From: Streptomyces beigongshangae
GTDB taxonomy: Bacteria; Actinomycetota; Actinomycetes; Streptomycetales; Streptomycetaceae
DNA length: 64,000 nt
Direction: 5' to 3'
Assembly (NCBI RefSeq): GCF_019710745.1
Contig: NZ_JAHKJW010000015.1
Location: forward strand, 103,085 to 167,084
Each line of letters opens with the position of its first letter. Position 1 is the first letter of the stretch. Positions 39,056 through 47,783 of this stretch are shown in pieces. Under the pieces are notes generated by a model. The model was not told where the DNA came from. It saw only the letters and a program-made list of their open reading frames with translations, and searched no databases. The position numbers and the translations under genes are program-made.

Positions 39056-39780
39056 GTCCCTTCCTGCCTCTCGCCCGGTCGGCGCTCTACAGCCCCGTCT
39101 GGCTGGTGCCGTACGACGACTTCGCCCGCAGGGTGCGCTCCGCGGGGGTGGAGGTCCGCCTCGAACGGTCCGACGACGAGGGCGGCTGGGTGCCGCTGGA
39201 CGACAGGGCGGTGCGCACCCCCAGCGGGGCCCTCGCCTTCCCGGGACTCGGCAGGCGGGCGGAGCCCTGGACGGCCCGGCCCGAGCGCCACCGGGTCCGG
39301 TTCACGGCCGCCGGATACCGGCCGCTGTACCCGGCCGACGGGCAGCCCTTCTCGGCCGGTCTCACCGCTGTCGAGTTCCTCGTGCACCCGTACGACGACA
39401 CCCGCCCGCCGTCCGCGGAGGCATCCCCGCGCCTGGTCCGGCTGCTGCCGGGAGTCGCCTTCCCCTATCCGCCGCACGTGCGCACGGTTCACGGCGCCGT
39501 GCTCGACGCGACCACCGGGACCCCCGTCGCGAACGCGCTCGTCGAGGCCGAAGGGCGTACGGGACAGGGCCTGACGACATGGCACGAACGCACCCTCTCC
39601 GAGACCACGGGCGTGTTCCGGCTCGCCCTGCGCTGGGAGGGGGAGAAGGCCGCAGAGGAAGCCGTCGAGGAGACATTCCGGCTGCGGGCCACCGAACGGC
39701 CGGGCCGCGCGGGGTCGCTGACCGTGCGTCTGCCCCGGGACGCCGAGCACCCGCACGTCATCGAGATCCGTGAGCAGTGA
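39052..39780 (+). CDS. Injection-system-associated carboxypeptidase-regulatory-like protein
   Basis: A 242-residue protein with two beta-rich halves. Residues about 145-240 (VHGAVLDATTGTPVANALVEAEG, broken by TTGVFRLALRWEG) are a carboxypeptidase-regulatory-like, transthyretin-type fold; the N-terminal half (PVWLVPYDDFARRVRSAGVEV) was not recognised. GTG start at 39052 overlaps the cap gene stop, so the two are coupled. No catalytic residues are evident. It is probably a structural or assembly factor; its position between the cap and sheath genes supports that. Confidence 0.75.
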   Translation: MSPFLPLARSALYSPVWLVPYDDFARRVRSAGVEVRLERSDDEGGWVPLDDRAVRTPSGALAFPGLGRRAEPWTARPERHRVRFTAAGYRPLYPADGQPFSAGLTAVEFLVHPYDDTRPPSAEASPRLVRLLPGVAFPYPPHVRTVHGAVLDATTGTPVANALVEAEGRTGQGLTTWHERTLSETTGVFRLALRWEGEKAAEEAVEETFRLRATERPGRAGSLTVRLPRDAEHPHVIEIREQ

Positions 39781-39791
39781 AGGAGCCGTCC

Positions 39792-42101
39792 ATGGCCGAG
39801 TACCTGAGCCCCGGGGTCTACATCGAGGAGATCGATGCCGGGCCGCGGCCGATCGCGGGCGTGAGCACGAGCACCGCCGGCATGGTCGGGGTGACCGCCC
39901 GGGGCCCGTACACCGGTAAGCCCAAACTCGTCACCAACTTCCTGGAGTTCCAGACGGTCTTCGGCGGCTTCCTGCCCGAGCCGGACGCGGGCGTACGCGA
40001 CGCGTGGGTCGACAACCCGTCCGAAGGCGGCCGCTGGTGGCTGTTCCCGCTGGCGGTCAAGGGCTTCTTCGACAACGGCGGCCAGCGGCTCTACGTCAAG
40101 CGGGTCGTCGGCGCGGACGCACGCCCCGCCTCCGGCGAACTGGTCCAGGGGCAGGTGAGCCCCGTCGTGTCCGACGCCGCCCCCGGGGCGACCAGCCTCC
40201 AGGTCGGACACCTGGTCGGCTTCTCCGGGGTCGGGCAGGAGATCAGGGTCTTCCGCGGGGACGGCGAGGAGATCGGCGCGGCGGTGGTCGCCGGCTACGA
40301 CAGGACCGCCCGCCGGATCGAGTTGCAGGCGGAACTGCCTGCCGAGGTGAGGACGGCCCGCGGGGACTACGTACAGCTGGGGGACCGGGGGGCCGAGCAG
40401 ACACTGCGGCTGTCCGCGGTGAGCCCCGGCGCGTGGAGCGGCGGCGTCCGGGTCCGTGTCCAGCCGATGGTCGGCGCGGCGCTTCCGGTACTGCCGGATC
40501 CGGACGAGGGCGCGCTGTTCGTCACCCGCCTGGTCGCGGACGCGCCCGCGGACAGCGGAACCGTCGAGGTGGCCGCGGTGAACGGGCTGGACCCCGACGA
40601 ACTGCCCGCCGGGGCACCGGTGACGGTGCAGATCGGCCCCCGCCGGTTCGGGGTCCAGGTGGGCCGGCCGGCCGACGGCAGGGTGACGCTGACCTTCCCG
40701 GCGGGCACGACCCACGCGAGGTGGGAGACCGGACTCACGGTGCGCCGGGTGCGCCGGGCCACCACGGCCGGCAGCACCACGGCGGACAACACCCCGGCCG
40801 ACGGCCCCGCGGCCGGCCGCACCCTGCGCGTCGGTGGTGCGAGCAGGCTGTACGAGGGTGCCGTCGTCCAGACCGACGACGGCACCGCCCTGACCGTGCT
40901 GACCGTCCGGTCGGTCGTGGACGACCTCGTCACCTTCGACCAGGACGTACCCGGAACGCTCTTCGAGACCGACCGGATCCATCTGGTCGAGGTCCAGGTG
41001 GACACCCGGTTCACGGACCCGGGCGGAGCCGCGGTCACCGAGACGTTCCCCAACCTCCGGCTCACCGGCGACCATCCGTCCAGCCTGGTGAACGCCCTGG
41101 CGAGCCGGTCGCAGCTGGTGCGGGCCACGGCGCCGCCCGGTGTGCTCCCCGACCCCGCGAAGTTCCCGGTGCCCGCGACCGGTTCCTGGCTGACGCTCGC
41201 CGGCGGCGACGACGCGTACGACAGCCTCAGCGTCGCGGACTTCGTCGGGACGGACGGCGGCAGCGGCAGGCGCACCGGGATCGTCGCACTGGAGGACATC
41301 GACGAGGTGGCCGTCTGCGCGGTGCCCGGCATGTGGTCGGGCACCGTCGAATCGGCGCTGGTCACCCACTGCGAACTGCTCAAGGACCGGTTCGCGATCC
41401 TCGATCCGCGCGACGGCCTGGACATCGAGGGCGTCCGGGCGTTCCGCGAGTCGTTCGACACCAGGTACGCGGCGCTCTACCACCCGTGGCTCGTCACCCG
41501 GGACCCGTCCAGCGGCCGTGACGTCGAGGTGCCGCCCTCCGGGCACATGGCCGGGATCTACGCCCGGGTGGACGTGGAGCGGGGGGTGCACAAGGCACCG
41601 GCCAACGTGGTCGTCCGCGGCGTCCGGCAGACCGACGGCTTCGCCCAGGACATCACCAAACGCCACCAGGACCTGCTCAACCCGCAGGGCATCAACGCAC
41701 TGCGGTTCTTCCCCGGCCTCGGCCACCGGGTGTGGGGCGCGCGGACCCTGTCCTCGGACAGCTCGTGGAAGTACGTCAACGTCCGGCGGCTCTTCCTCTT
41801 CCTGGAGGAGTCGATCGACGAGGGCACCCAGTGGGTCGTCTTCGAGCCGAACGACGAGTCGCTGTGGGCCCTGGTCCGTCAGACGGTCACCAACTTCCTC
41901 ACCACGGTCTGGCGCAGCGGCGCGCTCGCCGGAACCACCGCCGACGAGGCGTTCTTCGTCGCCTGCGACCGCAGCACGATGACCGAGGACGACCTGGCCA
42001 ACGGCCGGCTCATCTGTGTCGTCGGCGTCGCGCCGGTCTTCCCGGCGGAATTCGTGATCTTCAGGATCCAGCAGACGACCCGTGAGACCCAGCTCGCCTG
42101 A
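39792..42101 (+). CDS. cis2: Contractile sheath protein, long form
   Basis: A 769-residue tail-sheath protein. The N-terminal tag SPGVYIEEIDAGPRPI and the C-terminal sheath domain (about 570-769, including WKYVNVRRLFLFLEESI and ERP-like FEPNDESLW) are typical of phage and CIS sheaths. It is far longer than the 350-500 residues usual for the core; a variable insertion lies at about 125-480. ATG at 39792 follows AAGGAG. It should polymerise around the tube and contract. It is the first of two sheath genes; the other starts at 42601. Confidence 0.92.
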   Translation: MAEYLSPGVYIEEIDAGPRPIAGVSTSTAGMVGVTARGPYTGKPKLVTNFLEFQTVFGGFLPEPDAGVRDAWVDNPSEGGRWWLFPLAVKGFFDNGGQRLYVKRVVGADARPASGELVQGQVSPVVSDAAPGATSLQVGHLVGFSGVGQEIRVFRGDGEEIGAAVVAGYDRTARRIELQAELPAEVRTARGDYVQLGDRGAEQTLRLSAVSPGAWSGGVRVRVQPMVGAALPVLPDPDEGALFVTRLVADAPADSGTVEVAAVNGLDPDELPAGAPVTVQIGPRRFGVQVGRPADGRVTLTFPAGTTHARWETGLTVRRVRRATTAGSTTADNTPADGPAAGRTLRVGGASRLYEGAVVQTDDGTALTVLTVRSVVDDLVTFDQDVPGTLFETDRIHLVEVQVDTRFTDPGGAAVTETFPNLRLTGDHPSSLVNALASRSQLVRATAPPGVLPDPAKFPVPATGSWLTLAGGDDAYDSLSVADFVGTDGGSGRRTGIVALEDIDEVAVCAVPGMWSGTVESALVTHCELLKDRFAILDPRDGLDIEGVRAFRESFDTRYAALYHPWLVTRDPSSGRDVEVPPSGHMAGIYARVDVERGVHKAPANVVVRGVRQTDGFAQDITKRHQDLLNPQGINALRFFPGLGHRVWGARTLSSDSSWKYVNVRRLFLFLEESIDEGTQWVVFEPNDESLWALVRQTVTNFLTTVWRSGALAGTTADEAFFVACDRSTMTEDDLANGRLICVVGVAPVFPAEFVIFRIQQTTRETQLA

Positions 42102-42143
42102 ACGTCCGACCGGGCCCGGGCGCCCGACTGAGGAGAGACCACC

Positions 42144-42599
42144 ATGCCACCCGTGACCAGGGAAGATCCATACGCTTCCTACAACTTCCAGATCATCGTG
42201 ACCAACGTCAGCGACGACGGCGTCGCGGTGAGCGGCTCCTTCACCGAGATGAGCGGTCTGGAGCTGGAGATCCCGCCGATCGAGTACCGCACCGGCAGCG
42301 AGGACATCACCGTCCGCAAGATCCCGGGACTGAAGAAGTTCACCAACCTCACCTTCAAACGCGGCATCACCGGCCACGTCGGCTTCTGGAACTGGGTGGT
42401 CGAGGCGCTCAACGGCAAGGTGCGGCGCACCTCCGGCTCCATCGTGCTGTTCGACGAGAACCGCCAGGAGGCCATGCGCTGGAACTTCGACCGGGGCTGG
42501 CCGACCAAGTACACCGGCCCCACGCTCAGCGCGACCAAGAACGAGATCGCCATGGAGACGCTCGTCCTGGCGGTCGAGAAGCTGGAGATCGACGTCTGA
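42144..42599 (+). CDS. cis1: Inner tube protein
   Basis: A 151-residue phage-tail-tube homologue (T4 gp19-like). Typical features are an N-terminal YNFQIIVTNVSDDGVAV, GSFTEMSGLELEI, then FKRGITGHVGFWNWVVEALNGK and the final ETLVLAVEKLEIDV. It forms the hexameric inner tube inside the sheath. A GGAGAG ribosome site precedes the ATG. Spacing to the sheath gene is 42 nt and to the next gene 1 nt. Length equals the family norm. Confidence 0.95.
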   Translation: MPPVTREDPYASYNFQIIVTNVSDDGVAVSGSFTEMSGLELEIPPIEYRTGSEDITVRKIPGLKKFTNLTFKRGITGHVGFWNWVVEALNGKVRRTSGSIVLFDENRQEAMRWNFDRGWPTKYTGPTLSATKNEIAMETLVLAVEKLEIDV

Positions 42600-42600
42600 C

Positions 42601-44100
42601 ATGGCCGGCGAAGCGCTTCCCGGCGTATCCCTGACACTCGCGCCGCCCGGTTCCGGCGCGGAGCCGCTGCGCACGGACGTGGCGGCGTTCCTCGGCAGGT
42701 TCCGTCGTGGCCCGGTCGGCGGTCCGGTGCGGGTGGAGAGCTGGAACGACGTCGTGGACACCTTCGGACCGCCACCGCCGGAGGGCGCCTTCGCCACCCC
42801 GTACGCACTGCGCGGGTTCTTCGAGAACGGCGGCCGCACGGCCTGGGTGCTGCGGGTGTCCGGTCCCGCCGCCACCGCCCGGACCCGGTGGACCGTCGGG
42901 GACATCGCCGGATTCGGGGCCACGGGCTACCGGGTGACGGCCACCAGCCCGGGCAGCTGGGCCAACGGCATGCGGGTCGCCGTCCGTCACCAGGCCAGCA
43001 CCGTCGCCGGACCGCCCGGGGTGAGCCTGCGCGTCACGGTCCCCGGCGAGGCGCCCGAGACCTTCTCCGGCCTGCCCCCGGCCGCCCTCGACGACGGGCT
43101 GGGCGCGTCCCGTTACCTCCGGCTGGTGCCCGACGGGCGGCCGCCGTCCCCCGGCCGGCCCGGCCCGCTCTCGACGTCCTGGGACCTGACGCTCGCGGGC
43201 GGCACCGACACCCCGCCGGCGCGACAGGAGTACACGGACGCCGTCACCGCGCAGTGCGACCTGCCGGAACCGGCTCTGGTGGCGCTGCCCGACCTGGGCA
43301 CGGACCTGACCGGCGGCGCGCACACCGACGTCGTCCGGGAACTGCTGACGGCCGTGTCCCCGCTCCTCGACCGGCTCGTCGTCCTGGACGTCCCGCCCGG
43401 GAAGGCGTCCGCCGACGCCGCGCTGGAGTGGGTGCGGTCGCTGACCGGCACCGGCGACGACGCGCTGCTGGGCTGCGCGGCCGTGTACCATCCCGCGCTG
43501 CGGATCCCCGACGGGCCGGCCCTGCGCACCGTCCCGGCCTCGGGGCACGTCCTGGGCGTGATCGCCCGGCTCGACACCGAACGCGGAGCGCACCACACCC
43601 CCGCGAACGCCGTGGTCCTGGAGGCCGTCGACCTCGCCGCCGAACTCCCCGACCCCCAGCAGGTCCGGCTGTTCGAGGCGGGCGTCGACCTGATCCGGTG
43701 CACCCGGGGCCGGGGCCTGACGGTGTGGGGCGGGCGCACCCTGTCCGCCGGCCCCCGTACCCGCCACATCGCGCACCGCAGACTGCTGCACCTCCTGGTG
43801 CGCGCGGTCCGGCGGGTGACGGGACCGCTCGTCTTCGACGTCAACTCGCCCGAACTGCGGCTGACCCTCGTCCGCGCGATCACCTCCGTGCTCCTGTCCG
43901 CCTTCCGGGCGGGCGCGCTCGCAGGCTCCCGGCCCGAGCAGGCGTTCCGGGTGGTGTGCGACGACACGAACAACCCGCCGGAACAGGACCCGGGACAACT
44001 GGTCTGCGAGGTCGAGGTGGCCCCCGCCGTCCCCATGGAGTTCATCCGGCTGCGCCTCGTGCTCGGCCAGGACCGCGGCCTGGAGGTGATCGAGGCATGA
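42601..44100 (+). CDS. Second sheath-like protein (short form)
   Basis: A 499-residue protein of the sheath family with an N-terminal part beginning GVSLTLAPPGSG, a middle FATPYALRGFFENGGRTAWV shared with the other sheath, and a C-terminal half ending VAPAVPMEFIRLRLVL, matching the family end. It is shorter and only distantly similar to the product of 39792. Afp and Pvc systems have two or three sheath paralogues, one of which starts the sheath at the baseplate, so this protein may do the same. It overlaps the next gene by 4 nt (ATGA). Confidence 0.85.
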   Translation: MAGEALPGVSLTLAPPGSGAEPLRTDVAAFLGRFRRGPVGGPVRVESWNDVVDTFGPPPPEGAFATPYALRGFFENGGRTAWVLRVSGPAATARTRWTVGDIAGFGATGYRVTATSPGSWANGMRVAVRHQASTVAGPPGVSLRVTVPGEAPETFSGLPPAALDDGLGASRYLRLVPDGRPPSPGRPGPLSTSWDLTLAGGTDTPPARQEYTDAVTAQCDLPEPALVALPDLGTDLTGGAHTDVVRELLTAVSPLLDRLVVLDVPPGKASADAALEWVRSLTGTGDDALLGCAAVYHPALRIPDGPALRTVPASGHVLGVIARLDTERGAHHTPANAVVLEAVDLAAELPDPQQVRLFEAGVDLIRCTRGRGLTVWGGRTLSAGPRTRHIAHRRLLHLLVRAVRRVTGPLVFDVNSPELRLTLVRAITSVLLSAFRAGALAGSRPEQAFRVVCDDTNNPPEQDPGQLVCEVEVAPAVPMEFIRLRLVLGQDRGLEVIEA

Positions 44101-44615
44101 GCCAGGACCCGCTGCCGAAGTACCGCTTCCTCGTGACGCTGGACCCCGGCGACGCGTACCTGCCCTCCGCGCAGGCCCTGCTGCTGCCCCTGGTCGCCGC
44201 CGGGGCCTTCCAGGAGGTCGCCGGCCTCGGCGCGCAGCTGGAGGTGACGAGCTATCCGGAGGGCGGCCGCAACGACTCCGTCCACCAGCTCCCGCTGCGC
44301 CACTCCTGGAACCGGATCACCCTCAAACGTGGGGTGCTGCGCGATCCGGGCCTGTGGGCCTGGTACCAGGCCGGGCTCGCCGACTCCCTCGGCGCCCGTC
44401 GCGACGGCGCGGTGATCGTGCTCGCCCCGGACGGGACACCCGCGGCGGCCTGGGCGTTCCACGGCGGGCTCGCCGCGAAGTGGAGCGGCCCCGACCTGCA
44501 CGCCGAACAGAACGCGATCGCCGTCGAGTCGCTGGAGATCGCACACGAGGGACTGACCAAGGTCCTGCAGGACACCGCGGCGAACGGCCTGCCGCGACCG
44601 AGCCAAGGGAGGTGA
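44097..44615 (+). CDS. Second tube-like protein (baseplate-proximal)
   Basis: A 172-residue tube-family protein with FQEVAGLGAQLEVTSYPEGG, HSWNRITLKRGVLRDPGLWAW and a C-terminal ESLEIAHEGL, the same landmarks as the tube protein at 42144. Afp5/Pvc5-type paralogues join the baseplate to the tube, a likely role here. It overlaps both its neighbours, by ATGA upstream and GTGA downstream. Confidence 0.88.
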   Translation: MSQDPLPKYRFLVTLDPGDAYLPSAQALLLPLVAAGAFQEVAGLGAQLEVTSYPEGGRNDSVHQLPLRHSWNRITLKRGVLRDPGLWAWYQAGLADSLGARRDGAVIVLAPDGTPAAAWAFHGGLAAKWSGPDLHAEQNAIAVESLEIAHEGLTKVLQDTAANGLPRPSQGR

Positions 44616-44620
44616 CCGGC

Positions 44621-44806
44621 GTGCCGAAGGTGACCATTCACCACCTCGAAGTCCGGTACCAGGTGGAGGGCGACGACGCCGCCGTGTTCACCCGGCTGTT
44701 CAACAAGCACATCCGGGCCTGGGCGAAACTGTACGAGGACGAGTGCGCCCGAGCCCGGCACACCGAGGCCGAACGCCGCTTCGGCGACGGGGAGGGCCCG
44801 CTGTGA
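44621..44806 (+). CDS. Small baseplate protein, Afp6/DUF5908-like
   Basis: A 61-residue protein: PKVTIHHLEVRYQVEGDD, then FTRLFNKHIRAWAKL and an acidic-basic tail. Short proteins of this kind follow the second tube gene in Afp/Pvc-type systems. The GTG at 44621 is preferred because GGGAGG lies 5-10 nt upstream; the GTG at 44612 is an alternative. It overlaps the LysM gene start by 4 nt. Confidence 0.7.
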   Translation: MPKVTIHHLEVRYQVEGDDAAVFTRLFNKHIRAWAKLYEDECARARHTEAERRFGDGEGPL

Positions 44807-45474
44807 GCGTGACGCCCGTCTCCTTCGCCCGTCAGGGCGCCGCCCGGGCCCGCCTGGAGATCGTCCGGCCGGTCATCGCCGACGAGCGGCGGCGGCGCAT
44901 CCCGCTGCGGTTCAACCCCACCGACTACAAGCTCAGCAAGAGCAACACCTTCGCCGAGGTCACCATCCCCGGCCTGGAGACACCGCCGCTGCAGTACGTG
45001 CGCGGCGGCACCGAGACCCTCACCGTCCAGGCGCTGGTCGACACCTCCGACACCCTGGAGAACGTACGCACCGCCTACGTCGCCGCCCTGCGCGACCTGC
45101 TGCGGCCCGACAGCCGCGAACACGCCCCGCCCGTCGTGCGGTTCGTGTGGGACGAGGAGGTCTTCACCGGCGTCGTCGAGAAACTGGACGTCAACTACCA
45201 GCTGTTCCGCCCGGACGGCGTGCCGCTGCGGGCCGTGCTGGACCTCTCCCTGAAGGAGTTCCGCCCCGCCGCCGTGCAGGCCGCCGAGACACCCCGCTCC
45301 TCGCCCACGGTGGAGAAGAGCTACGTGGTGCGCCGCGGCGACACCCTCAGCTCCATCTCCTCCGCCCTGTACCGGCGCCCCGACGCCTGGCGCGAACTGG
45401 CGCGCGCCAACGGGATCGACGACCCACGGGACCTGCGGCCGGGCCGGGTGCTGACCGTGCCCCGGCTGCCGTGA
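44803..45474 (+). CDS. cis7: LysM-domain baseplate protein
   Basis: A 223-residue protein equivalent to Afp7/Pvc7. The N-terminal two thirds carries IPLRFNPTDYKLSKSNTFAE and EVFTGVVEKLDVNYQLF, and a C-terminal LysM (about 172-222) reads SYVVRRGDTLSSISSALYRR through DLRPGRVLTVPRLP. It binds the tube/baseplate hub in related particles. The GTG start at 44803 overlaps the previous stop; an ATG-type start upstream was not needed. LysM may contact peptidoglycan or only serve in assembly. Confidence 0.9.
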   Translation: MSVTPVSFARQGAARARLEIVRPVIADERRRRIPLRFNPTDYKLSKSNTFAEVTIPGLETPPLQYVRGGTETLTVQALVDTSDTLENVRTAYVAALRDLLRPDSREHAPPVVRFVWDEEVFTGVVEKLDVNYQLFRPDGVPLRAVLDLSLKEFRPAAVQAAETPRSSPTVEKSYVVRRGDTLSSISSALYRRPDAWRELARANGIDDPRDLRPGRVLTVPRLP

Positions 45475-45484
45475 GGGGGCCGCG

Positions 45485-46666
45485 ATGAGCTCCCCCACGC
45501 CCGAGGTCGCCTCCCCCGACCGGTACGCGCCCGAGTTCGAGGTGCGCATCGAGGGGCTGGAGATGGATCCCTCCACCAAGAACGACATCATCGACATCAA
45601 GGTGAACCGCGACATCGACGAGATGTCCGGCTTCGACCTCACCCTGAACAACTGGGACGACGCCGAGCTGAAGTTCAAGCACAGCGACTCGAAGAGTCTC
45701 CAGCTCGGCGGCCGGGTGTCCATCCGGCTCGGTTACGCCGACCAGCTGCTGACCGTCGCCACCGGGACCATCTCCACGCTCAGCCCCAAGTTCACCGACG
45801 GCGCGTCCCCCACCGTGGCGGTCAGCGGCGTCGACGGGCTGCTGCGGCTGAAGGACCGCAAACCCACCGAGAACGAGACCAAGATCTACCGCGACATGCC
45901 CGACTGGCGGATCGCCGAGCAGATCGCCCAGCGCAACCATTTGCGCATCCAGGTCACCCGGGAGGGCCCGGTCCACGACCGCGTGGTGCAGAAGAACCAG
46001 GACGACGCGAGCTTCCTGCTGGAACGCGCCAAACGGCTCGACTACGACTGCTACATCCTGCCGGACCCGGCCACCGGCGAGGACACGCTGTACTTCATCA
46101 GGCCCACCGACGGCCGGGACGGCCGGCCGATCCGCGTGTACCGGCTGGCCTACGCGCCCGGACTGTCCACCGGCCCCACGGACCAGCCCGCGGGGCTCGT
46201 CCCCAACCTGATCGAGTTCACCCCGACGATGACGATCTCCCAGCAGGTCAGCAAGGTCACCGTGCGCGGCTGGGACCCCCGTGCCAAACAGCCGATCGCG
46301 TTCACCGCGACCGCCGAGAACCTCCCGGCCGGACAGAACACGGCCGACGGCCAGAGCGGACCCGAGGCCGCCGAGTCCACGCTCGGAGGCCGCCAGGAGG
46401 TCATGGTCGACGCGCCCGTCACCAGCGACCAGGAGGCCCGCGAACTGGCGGTCAGCCTGCTGCGCGAACGCGCCTACGAGTTCATCACCGCGACCGGCAA
46501 GGTGGCCGGCCTGCCCGAGCTGCGGCCCGGCGACAACCTGGAGATCTACGGACTCGGCCGCCGGTTCTCCGGCACGTACTTCGTCAAGCGGGTCGAGCAC
46601 ACGCTCAACACCAGTGGTTTCTTCACCCAGTTCACCGGACGACGCATCCACCAGGGGGACCAGTGA
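45485..46666 (+). CDS. cis8: Hub protein, phage late-control D / VgrG N-terminal type
   Basis: A 393-residue gpD/gp27-like hub protein. Strands near the start (DRYAPEFEVRIEGLEMDPS, DIKVNRDIDEMSGFDLTL) and the tail (LGRRFSGTYFVKRVEHTLNT) match the family. It should form the trimeric base of the spike. The beta-helix spike part is not on this protein but on the next gene product, so the VgrG-type spike is split into two polypeptides here. It overlaps the next gene by 4 nt. Confidence 0.9.
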   Translation: MSSPTPEVASPDRYAPEFEVRIEGLEMDPSTKNDIIDIKVNRDIDEMSGFDLTLNNWDDAELKFKHSDSKSLQLGGRVSIRLGYADQLLTVATGTISTLSPKFTDGASPTVAVSGVDGLLRLKDRKPTENETKIYRDMPDWRIAEQIAQRNHLRIQVTREGPVHDRVVQKNQDDASFLLERAKRLDYDCYILPDPATGEDTLYFIRPTDGRDGRPIRVYRLAYAPGLSTGPTDQPAGLVPNLIEFTPTMTISQQVSKVTVRGWDPRAKQPIAFTATAENLPAGQNTADGQSGPEAAESTLGGRQEVMVDAPVTSDQEARELAVSLLRERAYEFITATGKVAGLPELRPGDNLEIYGLGRRFSGTYFVKRVEHTLNTSGFFTQFTGRRIHQGDQ

Positions 46667-47364
46667 CGGCCAGGACCACGCCACGGGCCCGCTCCGCCGA
46701 CAAGCGGTACTACGGGGTCGTCGAAGCGCTCGTCGTGGAGAGCGACGGTGACGACGAGGCCCGGGTCAAGCTGAGCTTCCCGTGGTTCGACACCACCACC
46801 GTCACCGACTGGTGCCGGGTGAGCCAGCTGTACGCGGGCAACGGCTACGGCGCCGTGTTCGTCCCCGAGACGGGCGACGAGGTGCTCGTCGGGTTCGTCC
46901 ACGGCGACATGCGTTTCCCCGTCGTCCTGGGCGGCCTGTACAACGGCCGGGACAGGCCGCCCACCGCGCGCACGCAGGGACGCGACCAGAAGACGATCCG
47001 GACGAAACACGGCCACCAGGTGCTCCTGGACGACACCGCGTCCCAGGCCGCCGTCCGGATCACCTCGGCCGCCGGGCACGTGGTGGAACTGGACGACCGG
47101 GGCAGGGAGATCCGGATCACCGCCGCCGAGGGCGGCAGCGTGACCGTGTCCGCGCAGGGGGAGATCACACTCAAGGCGCCGAAGGTGACCGTCGACTCCT
47201 CCTCCATCGAACTCGGCGCCGGCGCCACCGAACCGCTCGTGCTCGGCAATGCGCTGCTGACGGCGTTCAACACCCACGTCCACCCCTCTGCCGCCGGGCC
47301 GACCGGCCCGCCGGCCGCGCCCCTCACCCCCGCCGTACTGGCCAAGAAGGCGAGGACGGCATGA
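46663..47364 (+). CDS. Spike protein, baseplate assembly V (gpV/gp5)-like
   Basis: A 233-residue protein with an OB-fold domain (about 12-105, with LSFPWFDTTTVTDWCRVSQL and GYGAVFVPETGDEVLVGF) followed by a beta-helix of short repeats (about 130-185). The tip region holds H205 and H207 in FNTHVHPSA, the HxH apex that binds iron in phage P2 gpV. No separate PAAR tip gene was found, so this HxH may take its place. GTG at 46663 overlaps the hub gene stop. Together with the hub gene it makes the piercing spike. Confidence 0.88.
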   Translation: MTARTTPRARSADKRYYGVVEALVVESDGDDEARVKLSFPWFDTTTVTDWCRVSQLYAGNGYGAVFVPETGDEVLVGFVHGDMRFPVVLGGLYNGRDRPPTARTQGRDQKTIRTKHGHQVLLDDTASQAAVRITSAAGHVVELDDRGREIRITAAEGGSVTVSAQGEITLKAPKVTVDSSSIELGAGATEPLVLGNALLTAFNTHVHPSAAGPTGPPAAPLTPAVLAKKARTA

Positions 47365-47783
47365 GCGCGGAGTTCCTCGGAACGGGCTGGCGCTTCCCGC
47401 TCCTGCCCGACGAGACCGGACGGCTCGGCTACGCCGTCGGCGAGGAGAGCATCGAACACTGCCTGCGGGCGCTGCTGCTCACCGGCCGGGGCGAACGCGT
47501 CATGCGGCCCGGGTTCGGCACCCGCGCACAGGAGTCGCTGTTCGCGCCCGGCAGCGTGCAGAGCCTGCGCGATCTGGAGAACTCGATCGCCGAGGCCGTG
47601 CGCGCCGACGAGCCCCGGGTGGAACTCGACGAGGTGCGCGCGGAGACCGACCCGGCCGACGAGTCGCGGGTCACCGTCTCGGTCGTCTACCGCGTCCGGC
47701 GCAGCAACACCAAGGCGAACCTGGTGTTCCCCTTCTACGTCGGCCTCACCGGTCTCACCGGCCCCGCGGGGAGCACGCCGTGA
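47361..47783 (+). CDS. cis9: gp25/GPW baseplate protein
   Basis: A 140-residue GPW/gp25-family protein with the family signature TGRGERVMRPGFGTRAQESLF and a C-terminal VSVVYRVRRSNTKANLVFPF. It holds the sheath to the baseplate in contractile tails. It overlaps both neighbours by 4 nt. Confidence 0.93.
   Translation: MSAEFLGTGWRFPLLPDETGRLGYAVGEESIEHCLRALLLTGRGERVMRPGFGTRAQESLFAPGSVQSLRDLENSIAEAVRADEPRVELDEVRAETDPADESRVTVSVVYRVRRSNTKANLVFPFYVGLTGLTGPAGSTP

Noticed and set aside
39489..42923. Long minus-strand open frame opposite the sheath genes
   Set aside because: It is a shadow of the sheath genes; low-complexity composition and no motif.
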